A stretch of 64,000 nucleotides of DNA from an uncultured Bacteroidales bacterium (GTDB lineage: Bacteria; Bacteroidota; Bacteroidia; Bacteroidales; UBA932), in NCBI GenBank assembly GCA_944326235.1, contig CALVDH010000002.1, positions 81,693 through 145,692 of the forward strand. Direction: 5' to 3'. This document shows positions 19,076-27,597 of the stretch, in pieces (the stretch's first letter is position 1; each line of letters starts with the position of its first letter). Below the pieces are notes generated by a model. That model did no database searches, had not been told where the DNA came from, and worked only from the letters and a program-made list of their open reading frames with translations. The position numbers and the translations under genes were made by a program.

Positions 19076-20122
19076 CTACATCAGGCTGTCCTGCAGGGCC
19101 CGCATGGCCTCCACGGCATTTTCCCTCCCGTAGAGGATGGAGTAGACCGTATCGGCGATGGGCATGCTGACCCGGAACTTGCGGTTGATCTCGTGTATCG
19201 CCTTGGTTGCGTAGTAGCCCTCGGCCACCTGGCTCATCTCGAGGATGGCGGTCTGGACCGAATAGCCCTTGCCGAGCATGCGGCCGAAGTTGCGGTTGCG
19301 GGAGAAGGGAGAGTTGCAGGTCACGAGCAGGTCGCCGAGATAGGCCGACATGGAGGTGTTGCGGCGGGTATCGGGATTGGTGACGTTGATGAACTCCTTC
19401 ATCTCACGGAAGCAGCTGGCTATCAGTACGGCCATAAAGTTGTCACCGTATCCGCAGCCATAGCAGACACCTGCGGCGATGGCGTAGACGTTCTTCAGGG
19501 CTGCGGCGTACTCCACACCATAGATATCGGTGCATGCTATCGTGTTCACATAGTAGTTGCGGAAAAAGCCGCAGAGATATTCTGCCACCTCTATGTACTT
19601 GGACGAGAGGGTGATGTACGAGAGGCGCTGCATGCCCACCTCCTCTGCGTGGCAGGGGCCGCTGATTACTCCTATCCGGTCGAAAGGCACGCCGTGGTCG
19701 TCATGGAAATACTCAGCGATGGTCAGATAGCGGTCACCCACGAAGCCCTTGACCGCCGAGATGAGCAGCTTGCCGTCGTAAGACGCGGTAATCCGGCTCA
19801 CCTCTTTCAGAAAGTAGGCCGAGGGAATGGCGAAGATCAGGATATCCGATTCCTCCACCACATAATTGATATCGTTGGTGATGGTAAAACTGTCGGCGTC
19901 CAGTTCCACCGCAGGCAGATATTTCGAGTGATGGTGATACCGCTCTATATGCTCTATCGCACCTGTGTCGCGCATGTACCAGTTCAGCTGCCGCCCGTTG
20001 TCCGTCAGCAGCTTCACCAAGGCCGTAGCCCAGCTTCCCCCACCGATGACCCCGAACACGGGATCGTCCTTCATCTCCACCGCGGTATCCCCGCCCATCT
20101 TCTCGTATATCGTATTTTTCAT
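19076..20122 (-). CDS. gpsA: NAD(P)H-dependent glycerol-3-phosphate dehydrogenase
   Basis: Makes sn-glycerol-3-phosphate from dihydroxyacetone phosphate for phospholipid synthesis. Rossmann motif GVIGGGSWATAL sits near the N-terminus, then FAIPSAYFLKEV, ISAVKGF, ISGPCHAEEV (substrate loop, family GPSFA.E), and GVEYAAALKNVYAIAAG with the catalytic lysine. A longer frame opens at 20191, but on the minus strand the promoter box TATATTTG lies at 20157-20150, so the message starts near 20143 and the ATG at 20122 is the first usable start (348 residues). About 20 residues (KNTIYEKMGGDTAVEMKDDP) precede the Rossmann motif. First gene of the long minus-strand cluster. Confidence 0.93.
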   Translation of the reverse strand: MKNTIYEKMGGDTAVEMKDDPVFGVIGGGSWATALVKLLTDNGRQLNWYMRDTGAIEHIERYHHHSKYLPAVELDADSFTITNDINYVVEESDILIFAIPSAYFLKEVSRITASYDGKLLISAVKGFVGDRYLTIAEYFHDDHGVPFDRIGVISGPCHAEEVGMQRLSYITLSSKYIEVAEYLCGFFRNYYVNTIACTDIYGVEYAAALKNVYAIAAGVCYGCGYGDNFMAVLIASCFREMKEFINVTNPDTRRNTSMSAYLGDLLVTCNSPFSRNRNFGRMLGKGYSVQTAILEMSQVAEGYYATKAIHEINRKFRVSMPIADTVYSILYGRENAVEAMRALQDSLM

Positions 20123-20149
20123 GCCTGAAAATTTGCAAACTCTATTCCG

Positions 20150-20157
20150 CAAATATA
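20150..20157 (-). promoter_or_regulatory. Promoter -7 box for gpsA and the downstream minus-strand cluster
   Basis: Reads TATATTTG on the minus strand, a perfect TAnnTTTG match, 27 nt before the gpsA ATG at 20122. It is the only clear promoter I see for the genes from gpsA down to the DUF5723 gene. Internal promoters inside coding sequence cannot be excluded. Confidence 0.6.
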
Positions 20158-20232
20158 CGAAAATTTCCGATACCCGCACCCACTGCGGCACGGGTAAATT
20201 GTGGCATGCTTTTCGATATATCCTGCAGTATC

Positions 20233-21177
20233 ATGACAGACACAACACAGGCCATAATCAAGAAAGAGAAGATTGCGTCCGAGTCCGACGGACTGGAGAT
20301 CAGCATCCTGCTGTGCGGACCCGCCGCCGGCACGCCCAAGGGCATCGTTCAGATAGTGCACGGAATGTGCGAGCACAAGGAGAGGTACATCCCGTTCATG
20401 GAATACCTGGCGGCCAACGGGTTCTTCAGCATCATACACGACCACCGCGGACACGGGGAGTCGGTGCGCTGCTCCGAAGACCTCGGGTATTTCTACGAGG
20501 GAGGCTGGACGGCCATGATAGACGACATCAAGGCTGTCACGGAGAGAGTGCGGACGGAGCATCCGGACCTGCCGCTGATTCTTCTCGGGCACAGCATGGG
20601 CTCGATGGCAGTCCGCTCATTCGTAAAACGTTACGACGACATGATCTCGGGCCTGATCGTCTGCGGCAGTCCCAGCCGCAACAGCGGAGCCGGCATCGGG
20701 AAACTGGTGGCCAGACTCTATGCCGCGCGGGCCGGGGAAAAATGCCGCCCGAAGATCATCCAGACCCTCGCCTTCGGTTCGTTCAACCGCCGCTTCCGGC
20801 ACGAAGGCTCGCCCAATGCCTGGGTCTGCTCCGACCCCGAGATCGTACGCAACTACGACGCCGACCCTCTGTGCAACTTTCAGTTCACGGCCCACGGCTT
20901 TCTCAACCTCTTCACCATCATGCAGGACGCCTACAGCATCTCCGGATGGAGGCCCCGCAACCCCTCCATGCCCGTACTCTTCATCTCCGGAGAAGACGAC
21001 CCCTGCCTGCTGAGCCCCAGGAAATTCCACCAGGCAGTCCGCACCATGCAGCGGGCCGGATACACGGACGTGCGGTCCCGCCTCTACCCCTCCATGCGCC
21101 ACGAGATACTCAACGAGAAGGGCAAGGAGGCCGTATGGGTGGATGTCCTGAGTTTCTGCAAAGGCCTCGTGGACTGA
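20233..21177 (+). CDS. Alpha/beta hydrolase, lysophospholipase/monoglyceride-lipase type
   Basis: Serine hydrolase of the lysophospholipase-like (Hydrolase_4) group. Visible: VQIVHGMCEHKERYIPF (oxyanion strand and loop), HDHRGHGES, the nucleophile elbow GHSMG with Ser near residue 121, then SGEDDPCLLSP around the acid residue and a late SMRHEIL with the His of the triad. A start at 20206 would add nine residues (MLFDISCSI); I prefer the ATG at 20233 (MTDTTQ). No signal peptide, so it is probably cytoplasmic. It is transcribed divergently from gpsA, which makes a role in glycerolipid turnover attractive, but this is only inferred from position. Confidence 0.82.
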   Translation: MTDTTQAIIKKEKIASESDGLEISILLCGPAAGTPKGIVQIVHGMCEHKERYIPFMEYLAANGFFSIIHDHRGHGESVRCSEDLGYFYEGGWTAMIDDIKAVTERVRTEHPDLPLILLGHSMGSMAVRSFVKRYDDMISGLIVCGSPSRNSGAGIGKLVARLYAARAGEKCRPKIIQTLAFGSFNRRFRHEGSPNAWVCSDPEIVRNYDADPLCNFQFTAHGFLNLFTIMQDAYSISGWRPRNPSMPVLFISGEDDPCLLSPRKFHQAVRTMQRAGYTDVRSRLYPSMRHEILNEKGKEAVWVDVLSFCKGLVD

Positions 21178-21202
21178 ACCTGACACTTCATGTCAAAATA
21201 AC

Positions 21203-21233
21203 TTGCTAAAAACCCGACACCTTCCTAATTTTG
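21203..21233 (+). promoter_or_regulatory. Promoter of the DUF554/EamA pair
   Basis: TTG at 21203-21205, 20 nt spacer, TAATTTTG at 21226-21233, a complete Bacteroides-type promoter. The leader before the ATG at 21250 is only about 10 nt. Confidence 0.7.
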
Positions 21234-21249
21234 CACGGATTTAGGAAAA

Positions 21250-21927
21250 ATGTTAGGAACTATTGTCAATACCTCGTGCATCATCGCCGGCAGCCTGCTC
21301 GGAAGCCTGGCCCGAAAGGCCATCAAGCCCGAGTACCGGGACGCCCTGTACAACGCGATGGGACTGGCCGCCCTCCTGCTCGGGACGGGCGCCTTCGTCT
21401 CCAACATTTCCAAGAGCGAATACCCTGTCCTGTTCATCGCCAGTCTGGCCATAGGCTCGCTGACAGGTACGGTACTGAAGATTTCAGACCGGTTCAACGG
21501 ACTGGTCTCCAGGTACTCGAAATCGCGGCTGGCCGAAGGCCTCTCCACCGGCATCCTGCTCTACTGCATCGGCACCCTGTCGATGGTCGGTTCGGTGATG
21601 AGCGCCCTGTACGGGGACAATACCTATCTGTTCACCAACGCCATGCTCGACCTCGTGACATCCACTGTCCTGGCCAGCACCTACGGCATAGGCATGGTCC
21701 TGGCAGCCCCGGTGCTCTTTCTCTTCCAAGGGTCGATATACCTGGTCACCTCCCTGGCCGGTGACGTCATATCCGACAGCCTGATGTGCGAGATATCGAT
21801 AGTCGGCGGAGTCCTCATCGCCAGCTCCGGACTCTCCATCCTCGGCATCAAGGACTGCAGGACCCTCAACATGCTGCCGGCCCTGCTCGTACCCGTACTG
21901 TTCTACATCGTCAAGTCGTTTTTTTAG
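21250..21927 (+). CDS. DUF554 family inner-membrane protein
   Basis: A 225-residue polytopic membrane protein, with the family's typical opening GTIVNTSCIIAGSLLGSL and the ALYNAMGLAALLLGTGAF segment. About seven hydrophobic helices span almost the whole length, with short loops and a C-terminus ending in VPVLFYIVKSFF. DUF554 (YdfK/YqgA type) proteins are often called putative transporters, but no substrate is established. It has its own promoter and is followed after 3 nt by the EamA transporter gene, so the two are cotranscribed. Confidence 0.85.
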   Translation: MLGTIVNTSCIIAGSLLGSLARKAIKPEYRDALYNAMGLAALLLGTGAFVSNISKSEYPVLFIASLAIGSLTGTVLKISDRFNGLVSRYSKSRLAEGLSTGILLYCIGTLSMVGSVMSALYGDNTYLFTNAMLDLVTSTVLASTYGIGMVLAAPVLFLFQGSIYLVTSLAGDVISDSLMCEISIVGGVLIASSGLSILGIKDCRTLNMLPALLVPVLFYIVKSFF

Positions 21928-21930
21928 AAT

Positions 21931-22983
21931 ATGAACCAGCATTTCGGAGAGATCATCTCACTCATCGTCGCCGTCTCCTGGACCCTCACGGCACTGAGTT
22001 TCGAATACGCCAGCAAGAAAGTAGGCTCCCTGTCTCTCAACATCATCAGGCTGATCATGGCCATGGTGATGCTCGGAATCTTCCTGCTTGCCGTCACCGG
22101 CTCGCCCTTTCCCGTCAATGCAGGAGGGGCCGCCTGGCTGTGGCTCGCCCTCTCTGGCCTCGTCGGATACGTCTTCGGAGACTTCTGCCTATTCAACTCC
22201 TATGTGGTCATCGGCTCCCGGCTCGGCCAGCTGTTCATGACCCTCGCCCCGCCTACAGCCGCCATCGCCGGCTACTTCTTTTTAGGACAGAAGATGTCGC
22301 TGACAGCCATTGCCGGCATGCTGGTCTGTGTCGCCGGTATCGGCATCTCGATTCTCGGCAGGACGGACTCTGGGAATACTGGCCAAGAGGACACAACAGA
22401 CAAGACATATCATGCAGACCACGAAAGCAGTAAAAGACGTCACGGGCATGCCTTAGGACACTACCGCAAACCGCACGGACTGCACCATCATCACAGAATC
22501 GGCATCAATCTACCGCTGAAAGGCGTGCTCTTCGGCATCGGAGCCGGCATCGGCCAAGGCGTCGGTCTGGTACTCAGCAAGATAGGCATGAACCACTACA
22601 TGGAGGCCGCCCCGCCCGTCACCGACCTGGACAACCTCGTCATCCCCTTCGCCTCCACCCAGATACGCGCCGTCGCCGGCCTGGCCGGTTTCCTGGTCAT
22701 CATGTTCCTGCAGAAAAAGGGCCGGAGCCTGCTCGCCTCCTTCAAGGACGTAAAATCCATGGGCGCCGCCGCCACCGGTACCTTTTTCGGCCCCTTCCTC
22801 GGCGTTTCCCTCTCCCTGCTCGCCGTCAACTACACCGAAGCCGGCATCGCCTCCACCATCATGGCCCTCACCCCCATCCTCATCATCCTCCCCTCCAAGC
22901 TCATCTACAAGGAGAAAGTCACCGCCAGACAGGTCGTCGGAGCAGTAATCAGTGTCACCGGGGCATCGCTGTTCTTCATCTGA
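21931..22983 (+). CDS. EamA/DMT-type transporter with a His-rich central loop
   Basis: Drug/metabolite-transporter superfamily permease of about ten membrane helices in two EamA repeats (residues about 1-145 and 192-350). The two halves are joined by an unusually long hydrophilic linker of about 45 residues. It is first acidic (DSGNTGQEDTTDK), then very rich in His, Arg and Lys (residues about 165-190: HADHESSKRRHGHALGH, then HGLHHHH). Normal EamA proteins have a short linker here. A His cluster in a cytoplasmic loop is typical of metal transporters and may bind Zn, Ni or Co, so metal export or metal-sensitive gating is possible, though not shown. Cotranscribed with the DUF554 gene. Confidence 0.82.
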   Translation: MNQHFGEIISLIVAVSWTLTALSFEYASKKVGSLSLNIIRLIMAMVMLGIFLLAVTGSPFPVNAGGAAWLWLALSGLVGYVFGDFCLFNSYVVIGSRLGQLFMTLAPPTAAIAGYFFLGQKMSLTAIAGMLVCVAGIGISILGRTDSGNTGQEDTTDKTYHADHESSKRRHGHALGHYRKPHGLHHHHRIGINLPLKGVLFGIGAGIGQGVGLVLSKIGMNHYMEAAPPVTDLDNLVIPFASTQIRAVAGLAGFLVIMFLQKKGRSLLASFKDVKSMGAAATGTFFGPFLGVSLSLLAVNYTEAGIASTIMALTPILIILPSKLIYKEKVTARQVVGAVISVTGASLFFI

Positions 22984-22989
22984 GCAGAG

Positions 22990-23347
22990 CAGTCTGTAAT
23001 TTAACTTTTCAGCCTACATTCACATTTCCAGCACGTTACCCCCAATCACCTCACTACAGACACCACCAATTTTCCGACAGTCTGTAGGAGAGGAGATTCA
23101 GTATGATTCTTGTTTTCAGAGTATTCCGCGGAAGGACGGAAAACAGATACAGGGGGTAAAAGGCGGAAAAGAGTGTCTGCGCCCCTCAGTCTGTAAGAGA
23201 GAGAATCCGGTACTGCTCTTGTTTTCAGTGTGTTTTCAGGATATATAGAAAACAGACACACCTATATCAGTGCCAGTCTGTAGAGCACCCGACTCACACA
23301 TCCCTCTCAAGACACGATGGTTAGTACGGATAGCTGATTACAGACTG
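22990..23347. repeat. Intergenic region with repeated CAGTCTGTA elements
   Basis: This 400-nt gap has no believable gene. It carries CAGTCTGTA at 22990, 23078, 23187 and 23274 and the inverted form TTACAGACTG at 23338-23347. The copies at 23078 and 23187 begin two related blocks of about 75-80 bp that share AGAG, GTA, CTTGTTTTCAG and a closing GAAAACAGA. Inside each block, GTTTTC and GAAAAC form an inverted repeat. Spacings of the direct copies are 88, 109 and 87 bp. Role unknown. Confidence 0.8.
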
Positions 23348-23362
23348 AATAGAAAAATTTCA

Positions 23363-23370
23363 TAATTTTG
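23363..23370 (+). promoter_or_regulatory. Promoter -7 box for the membrane-anchored HTH gene
   Basis: TAATTTTG, a perfect TAnnTTTG match, 13 nt before the ATG at 23384. No clear -33 TTTG is present; the inverted CAGTCTGTA copy (23338-23347) occupies that position, so an activator may bind there. Confidence 0.5.
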
Positions 23371-23383
23371 CACCCACTCACTT

Positions 23384-24157
23384 ATGATGATGACGAAATT
23401 CCCAACAATCTGCCTGACGATTCTGCTCTGCATTTCCGCCGGTATCTGCGCGGCACAGAGCAAGGACACAACTGCCTGCTTGAAGCTGGAGGAGACGATG
23501 CAGGCCGGGGAAGAGGATGCCGGGCGCAGGATTGAGGAGACCGGGCGCAGGATAGAGGAAGTGCAGGAGAAGGTCGTCCGGCAGAAGAAGGCCATGACCG
23601 CGTACCGGAAAGCCCTGGACCCGAAAGTACGGACGAGGAGAGTCATCGGTTGGACTGCCGCGGCGGTACTCGTCACCGCGCTGCTCTCTGCGATGACTGT
23701 CATCATGAGGAAAAAATACGGAAACAGTACCGCATCCCCCGTATCAGACCAGGAGCGGAAAAACATAGAGGAAATGACTGCCCTGCTGACAGGCCTGCTC
23801 TCCGAAAAGGACCCTGAAAGCGGAATTTCCAAGGAGAACTGCGCACGCCTGAAAAGGATGGCCGGAGACAAGCGCAGCCTCATCTCCGCCGTACTGAGCT
23901 CCTACCGCATAACTCACCCGGAGTTTATCTCCGTACTTCAGAGCCACGGCCTCACCGATGAGGAGACCGGATACTGCTGCCTCTACGCCGCGGGGCTCAA
24001 CGGCAAGGACATCTCGTTCCTGCTCAACAACGGAGGCCGCAGCCACTACAACACCGCCAGCCGGATACGGGCCAGGCTCGGCCTGCGGGAAAGCGACACG
24101 AACCTCAGCATCTATATCCGCAGCCTGCTCGCAAACTGCGACAGGGACAGCAAATGA
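23384..24157 (+). CDS. Membrane-anchored protein with periplasmic coil and C-terminal LuxR-like HTH domain
   Basis: A 257-residue protein. Residues 1-24 are a signal peptide (ICLTILLCISAGICAAQ). Residues 28-80 form a charged heptad-like helix with repeated RRIEE and GRRIEEV. Residues 87-108 are a membrane helix (VIGWTAAAVLVTALLSAMTVIM). Residues about 189-249 resemble the winged/LuxR-type HTH that ends many Bacteroidetes TPR sensors: LTDEETGYCCLYAAGLNGK, then HYNTASRIRARLGL and LSIYIRSLL. Topology places the coil in the periplasm and the HTH in the cytoplasm, so it could pass an envelope signal straight to DNA. Its neighbour is an outer-membrane receptor gene 133 nt downstream, a likely target. 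Here the coil replaces the usual TPR domain. Confidence 0.7.
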   Translation: MMMTKFPTICLTILLCISAGICAAQSKDTTACLKLEETMQAGEEDAGRRIEETGRRIEEVQEKVVRQKKAMTAYRKALDPKVRTRRVIGWTAAAVLVTALLSAMTVIMRKKYGNSTASPVSDQERKNIEEMTALLTGLLSEKDPESGISKENCARLKRMAGDKRSLISAVLSSYRITHPEFISVLQSHGLTDEETGYCCLYAAGLNGKDISFLLNNGGRSHYNTASRIRARLGLRESDTNLSIYIRSLLANCDRDSK

Positions 24158-24226
24158 CCGCCGGCCGGGGCAGATGAAACTTTCCCTTAACACAACCCTG
24201 ATAACCAACGATTTGCATCCTAAAAA

Positions 24227-24256
24227 ATTAAACTTTTCATGTTGTGATTAAACTTT
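24227..24256 (+). promoter_or_regulatory. Direct repeats ahead of the outer-membrane receptor gene
   Basis: ATTAAACTTT occurs at 24227-24236 and again at 24247-24256, exactly 20 bp apart (two helical turns), in the 133-nt gap before the receptor gene at 24291. No TAnnTTTG box is clear in this gap, which fits a promoter that needs an activator. The repeats are candidates for the binding site of a dimeric regulator. Confidence 0.45.
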
Positions 24257-24290
24257 ATTCCCTCCATTTTTGGGATAAAAACCGATCACC

Positions 24291-26408
24291 ATGAAACCCA
24301 TTTTACTCACCGTTCTCAGAACTTCAGTCCTATTGCCCCTCCTATGCATATCCGCTGTACCGGCATATTCCCAGGACACCTCCGAATCCACCCTCAAGGA
24401 CACCCTGACCCTCGAAGAAGCCATCGTCATCGCCCGCCGCACCCGCCATCAGGCCGACGGCTACACTGTAAACCTGCGCTCCTCCGACATTGTCAGGGGC
24501 AAAACCACTTCGGATGCCCTTGTATTCCTGCCGGGTGTCAGCCGCCAGGGCTCCGTCTACAGAATCAGCGGCATCGATGTCAGCGAGATCTACGTGGACG
24601 GAATGAAACTCACGAGTTTCGACGAGCTGGACAACATCCCGGCGGACAGAATCGACAAGGTCAAGGTCAATTACCTCGCAGGACTCAACCAGAACGCCTC
24701 AATCACCGGCGGAACCATCGAAATCACACTGAAACGTATTCCGGAAGGCGGCTACTCCGGCAGCGTCTCCGCCATAGGAGGCTATGCCAATTACGGAGGT
24801 CTGGGCAATGCCGGTATGCTCTTCCAGGCCCGCTACGGCGCAACCAGCATCTACAACAGCCTCACCGTCAACGGCGGAGCAATGAAGGAGCGCGGCCTGC
24901 AGAGTACCCTGACCTCCGGCGGCGGGCTGCTTTCCGAGAAAGACGAGCTAACCTCTGCCCCGTTCTGGGGAATCCAGGACCGCCTCAGCATCAATCAGGA
25001 AATCAACAGAAGGAACAATATCGGGTTCAGCTACTATGCAGGATGGAGCCGCTCCTCCACGGAAACCGCCACACGCGAGGGCACCGTCTCCACCTCCATG
25101 CTCAACAACAGCGGACGCCTGACCCAGGAGGCCACTCTCAGATATTCCTCGGTATTCAATGACCGAGGGACATCCATGACCGTCACCGCCGACTGGCTCA
25201 ACCGCAGCCTGTCCACCGAATACCTCTATACATCGGGACAGGAACCGTCCCGGCAGCAGGAGCAGTCCGCGCAGGAGAGCCGGAACAACATGCTGAAACT
25301 GGCAGCCGATTTTTCCGACCCTCTGTCAGAAAAATTGGAACTGGAATACGGAGCCTCGGCCCAATACATCACCTCCACGTATGCTCCCGAAACCGCGTCA
25401 GAAGGATTCCTGAGCAGCAGCCTCCCTACCCGGACCAGGGCCTTTACCCCGCTCGCCCATGCCTCCATCTCCGGAAAATTGTGGAGAATCCAGTACAGCG
25501 CCGGCCTGAACCTCCAGATGAACTGGATAGAGTACTCCCCTCTTGACGGCAGCGGCAGCCCTTCCAGAAACATCCAGTGGGGCATCAACCCCTCCGTCCA
25601 GTTCCGCATGCCCCTGGACAGCCGCGGACGTTTCTCCATGAGACTGAACTACAGGCATCAGCTCGACAACATCCCGTATGACGCCATCTCCACCACCGTC
25701 CGCTGGACCGACCCCTGGCATTATTCCGTCGGCAATCCGGACCTAATCGCCCCTACCCGCGACCGCATCATGCTCTGCCTCTCCCTTTTCGGAGATATCC
25801 TGACGCTGCAGGGCTCCTACACTCATTCCCGCAACTCCATTTACTGGGACAACCGCACCGACCCCGGCTCTCCCGACATTTTTTACGAGACCCCTGTCAA
25901 TCTTCCCCATCGCAATTCCTACGGCCTCAACGCCGAGCTCAACCTCAACCCTCTCAAGCCGTGGCGGATGAAACTCTCCGCCGAATACACCTTCAACGTG
26001 GAAAACAGCACCATCGGCGGGATTACCTACAGGGGCACGAACCTACACCAGTTCTACATGCTCCTCAACCAGCTCAGCTTCAAGGGCTGGGGAACGGTCA
26101 TCAACGCAGTCTACGAACCGACATTCCGTACCTTCGGGTACACCTACCAATCAGTGTACACGGTCAATCTCCAGCTGTACAAGACATTCTTAGACGGCAG
26201 GCTCAGGGTGGCCCTGTCCGGTAACGTCGCGGGAAAACGCCGCCGGATAGACCGTACGGTCGGCGACCGGATCATCACCCACGCCTACACGACTCCCGCG
26301 CAGACCGCCACACTGTCCGTCTTCTGGTCCTTCTCAGGAGGCCGGAAAGTCAGTGTGCGCAGGGTCAGCGGCAGCCAGAGTTACGAGGAGATCGTCAATG
26401 AACGGTGA
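24291..26408 (+). CDS. TonB-dependent receptor-like outer-membrane beta-barrel protein
   Basis: A 705-residue outer-membrane receptor. Signal peptide up to about residue 28 (CISAVPAYS|QD). It lacks the usual carboxypeptidase-regulatory domain and starts directly with a short segment (LTLEEAIVIARR) and a plug domain at about residues 45-150: VFLPGVSRQGSVYRISG, IYVDGMKL, then ITGGTIEITLKRIPEGGYSGSV. The rest is a porin-like barrel with alternating aromatic strands. The shape matches the 'outer membrane beta-barrel family protein' group, which imports or senses small peptides, siderophores or unknown ligands. No SusD partner is present. It follows the membrane HTH protein and precedes a beta-propeller lipoprotein. 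Confidence 0.8.
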   Translation: MKPILLTVLRTSVLLPLLCISAVPAYSQDTSESTLKDTLTLEEAIVIARRTRHQADGYTVNLRSSDIVRGKTTSDALVFLPGVSRQGSVYRISGIDVSEIYVDGMKLTSFDELDNIPADRIDKVKVNYLAGLNQNASITGGTIEITLKRIPEGGYSGSVSAIGGYANYGGLGNAGMLFQARYGATSIYNSLTVNGGAMKERGLQSTLTSGGGLLSEKDELTSAPFWGIQDRLSINQEINRRNNIGFSYYAGWSRSSTETATREGTVSTSMLNNSGRLTQEATLRYSSVFNDRGTSMTVTADWLNRSLSTEYLYTSGQEPSRQQEQSAQESRNNMLKLAADFSDPLSEKLELEYGASAQYITSTYAPETASEGFLSSSLPTRTRAFTPLAHASISGKLWRIQYSAGLNLQMNWIEYSPLDGSGSPSRNIQWGINPSVQFRMPLDSRGRFSMRLNYRHQLDNIPYDAISTTVRWTDPWHYSVGNPDLIAPTRDRIMLCLSLFGDILTLQGSYTHSRNSIYWDNRTDPGSPDIFYETPVNLPHRNSYGLNAELNLNPLKPWRMKLSAEYTFNVENSTIGGITYRGTNLHQFYMLLNQLSFKGWGTVINAVYEPTFRTFGYTYQSVYTVNLQLYKTFLDGRLRVALSGNVAGKRRRIDRTVGDRIITHAYTTPAQTATLSVFWSFSGGRKVSVRRVSGSQSYEEIVNER

Positions 26409-26469
26409 CATTCTGTCAAGATTTTAATAACTAAAAAAAATCTTTATATTCGCGATATATTTTTTATCG

Positions 26470-26477
26470 TATTTTTG
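26470..26477 (+). promoter_or_regulatory. Promoter -7 box for the first beta-propeller lipoprotein
   Basis: TATTTTTG in a very A/T-rich 87-nt gap, 18 nt before the ATG at 26496. The -33 element is not obvious. Confidence 0.5.
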
Positions 26478-26495
26478 TTATAAAATCCGCATTGT

Positions 26496-27560
26496 ATGAA
26501 AAAGCATCTCATCCTCCTGCCGGCAGCCCTGATATTTGCTGCCTCCTGCTCCGGAACATCCGGGGACATTCCTACTTACACAGAGTCCGAATTTGCCTCC
26601 GCATCCGCTGAAATCTCGATGGCAGACCTCGGGGAACAGGGGTACGAAGTGGAGAGGATCCTTCTCACGGGCGCTGAGGAAAGCGGACGGCTGCTCATTT
26701 CGGATGCCGTAGACGTAGTATTGACCGAGGACAATATTTTCATGCTTACGGCAGACATGAAGGTGCTGAGGCTGTCCAGGGACGGCAGACTGGAAGGTTA
26801 TGTCGGAGTCAAGGGCAACGGTCCCGGGGAATACCTGTACGTCAATGACATCTATCTCGCTCCGGACGGGAACGGCATCTGTATCAATGATATAATGAAA
26901 GGCGTCCTCACTTACGGACTGGACGGGACATACATCGGGACCCGGGAGCCAGAGACTCAGGCACAGATGGTCTTCACCTTGGCCGACGGTCCATACACAC
27001 TGGAATCCGTACAGACAGTGCTCGGAAACGAAGCCGACCGGCTCCGCATCCGGGACACCAGCGGCCGTCAGACAGGCAGGTTCGCCAACCATCTGCTTTT
27101 CCGGCTCACCCCCAAGGCCAATGTCACTGCATATCAGGAATACAAGGCCCTCTTCCAGAACGGGGACGGAGAGATAATCTTCCACCAGATGAGCACCGAC
27201 ACCGTATTCACCGTGCATCCGGAAGTCCCGTCCCTCGAACCGAGGTGCTGCTTCACCTTCCGGCACGGAATCGCTCAGAGCGACCTGTCCTCATTCACTG
27301 ATGTCTGGAACGATATCTACTTTGTCTATGACTACGCCGAGGATGCTGCCTTCCGCTACGTCACCCTCATGGAGCCCGGCCAGCAGAAACAGCTCTACCT
27401 GATCGACAAGACCGACGGCACCATCTACCGCTCAGCACTCACCTTCCCCGGCTCCGAGGAAGCCTTCTACCCCAAGTGGCAGTACGGCGACCAGCTCATC
27501 GACTACTGCCTCACCGATGACGAAGAACCCTGCCTGACGATACTCCGCCACAGAAACTGA
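26496..27560 (+). CDS. 6-bladed beta-propeller lipoprotein
   Basis: A 354-residue lipoprotein: signal peptide with AASC, lipidated Cys at residue 18. The mature part is a beta-propeller of the Bacteroidetes '6-bladed beta-propeller' (BF3164/DUF4934-like) group. The diagnostic blade reads VGVKGNGPGEYLYVNDIYL, followed by repeated VLTYGLDGTYI-type strands. The family is found at the cell surface and its ligand is not established. Same orientation as the receptor gene upstream, with its own promoter. It is homologous to the product of the 29151-30329 gene on the other side of the TrpB-like gene: both share a GPGEYL motif. Confidence 0.82.
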   Translation: MKKHLILLPAALIFAASCSGTSGDIPTYTESEFASASAEISMADLGEQGYEVERILLTGAEESGRLLISDAVDVVLTEDNIFMLTADMKVLRLSRDGRLEGYVGVKGNGPGEYLYVNDIYLAPDGNGICINDIMKGVLTYGLDGTYIGTREPETQAQMVFTLADGPYTLESVQTVLGNEADRLRIRDTSGRQTGRFANHLLFRLTPKANVTAYQEYKALFQNGDGEIIFHQMSTDTVFTVHPEVPSLEPRCCFTFRHGIAQSDLSSFTDVWNDIYFVYDYAEDAAFRYVTLMEPGQQKQLYLIDKTDGTIYRSALTFPGSEEAFYPKWQYGDQLIDYCLTDDEEPCLTILRHRN

Positions 27561-27597
27561 CGGCCGGCACCCTCCAGATATTGCAGAAGAGGCCTTG

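Noticed and set aside
20123..20191. Longer N-terminus for gpsA
   Set aside because: A TAnnTTTG promoter box lies inside this extension on the minus strand, and the family starts close to the Rossmann motif.
23046..23261. 71-codon minus-strand frame within the CAGTCTGTA repeats
   Set aside because: It is composed of the repeat blocks, with no family features and no promoter.
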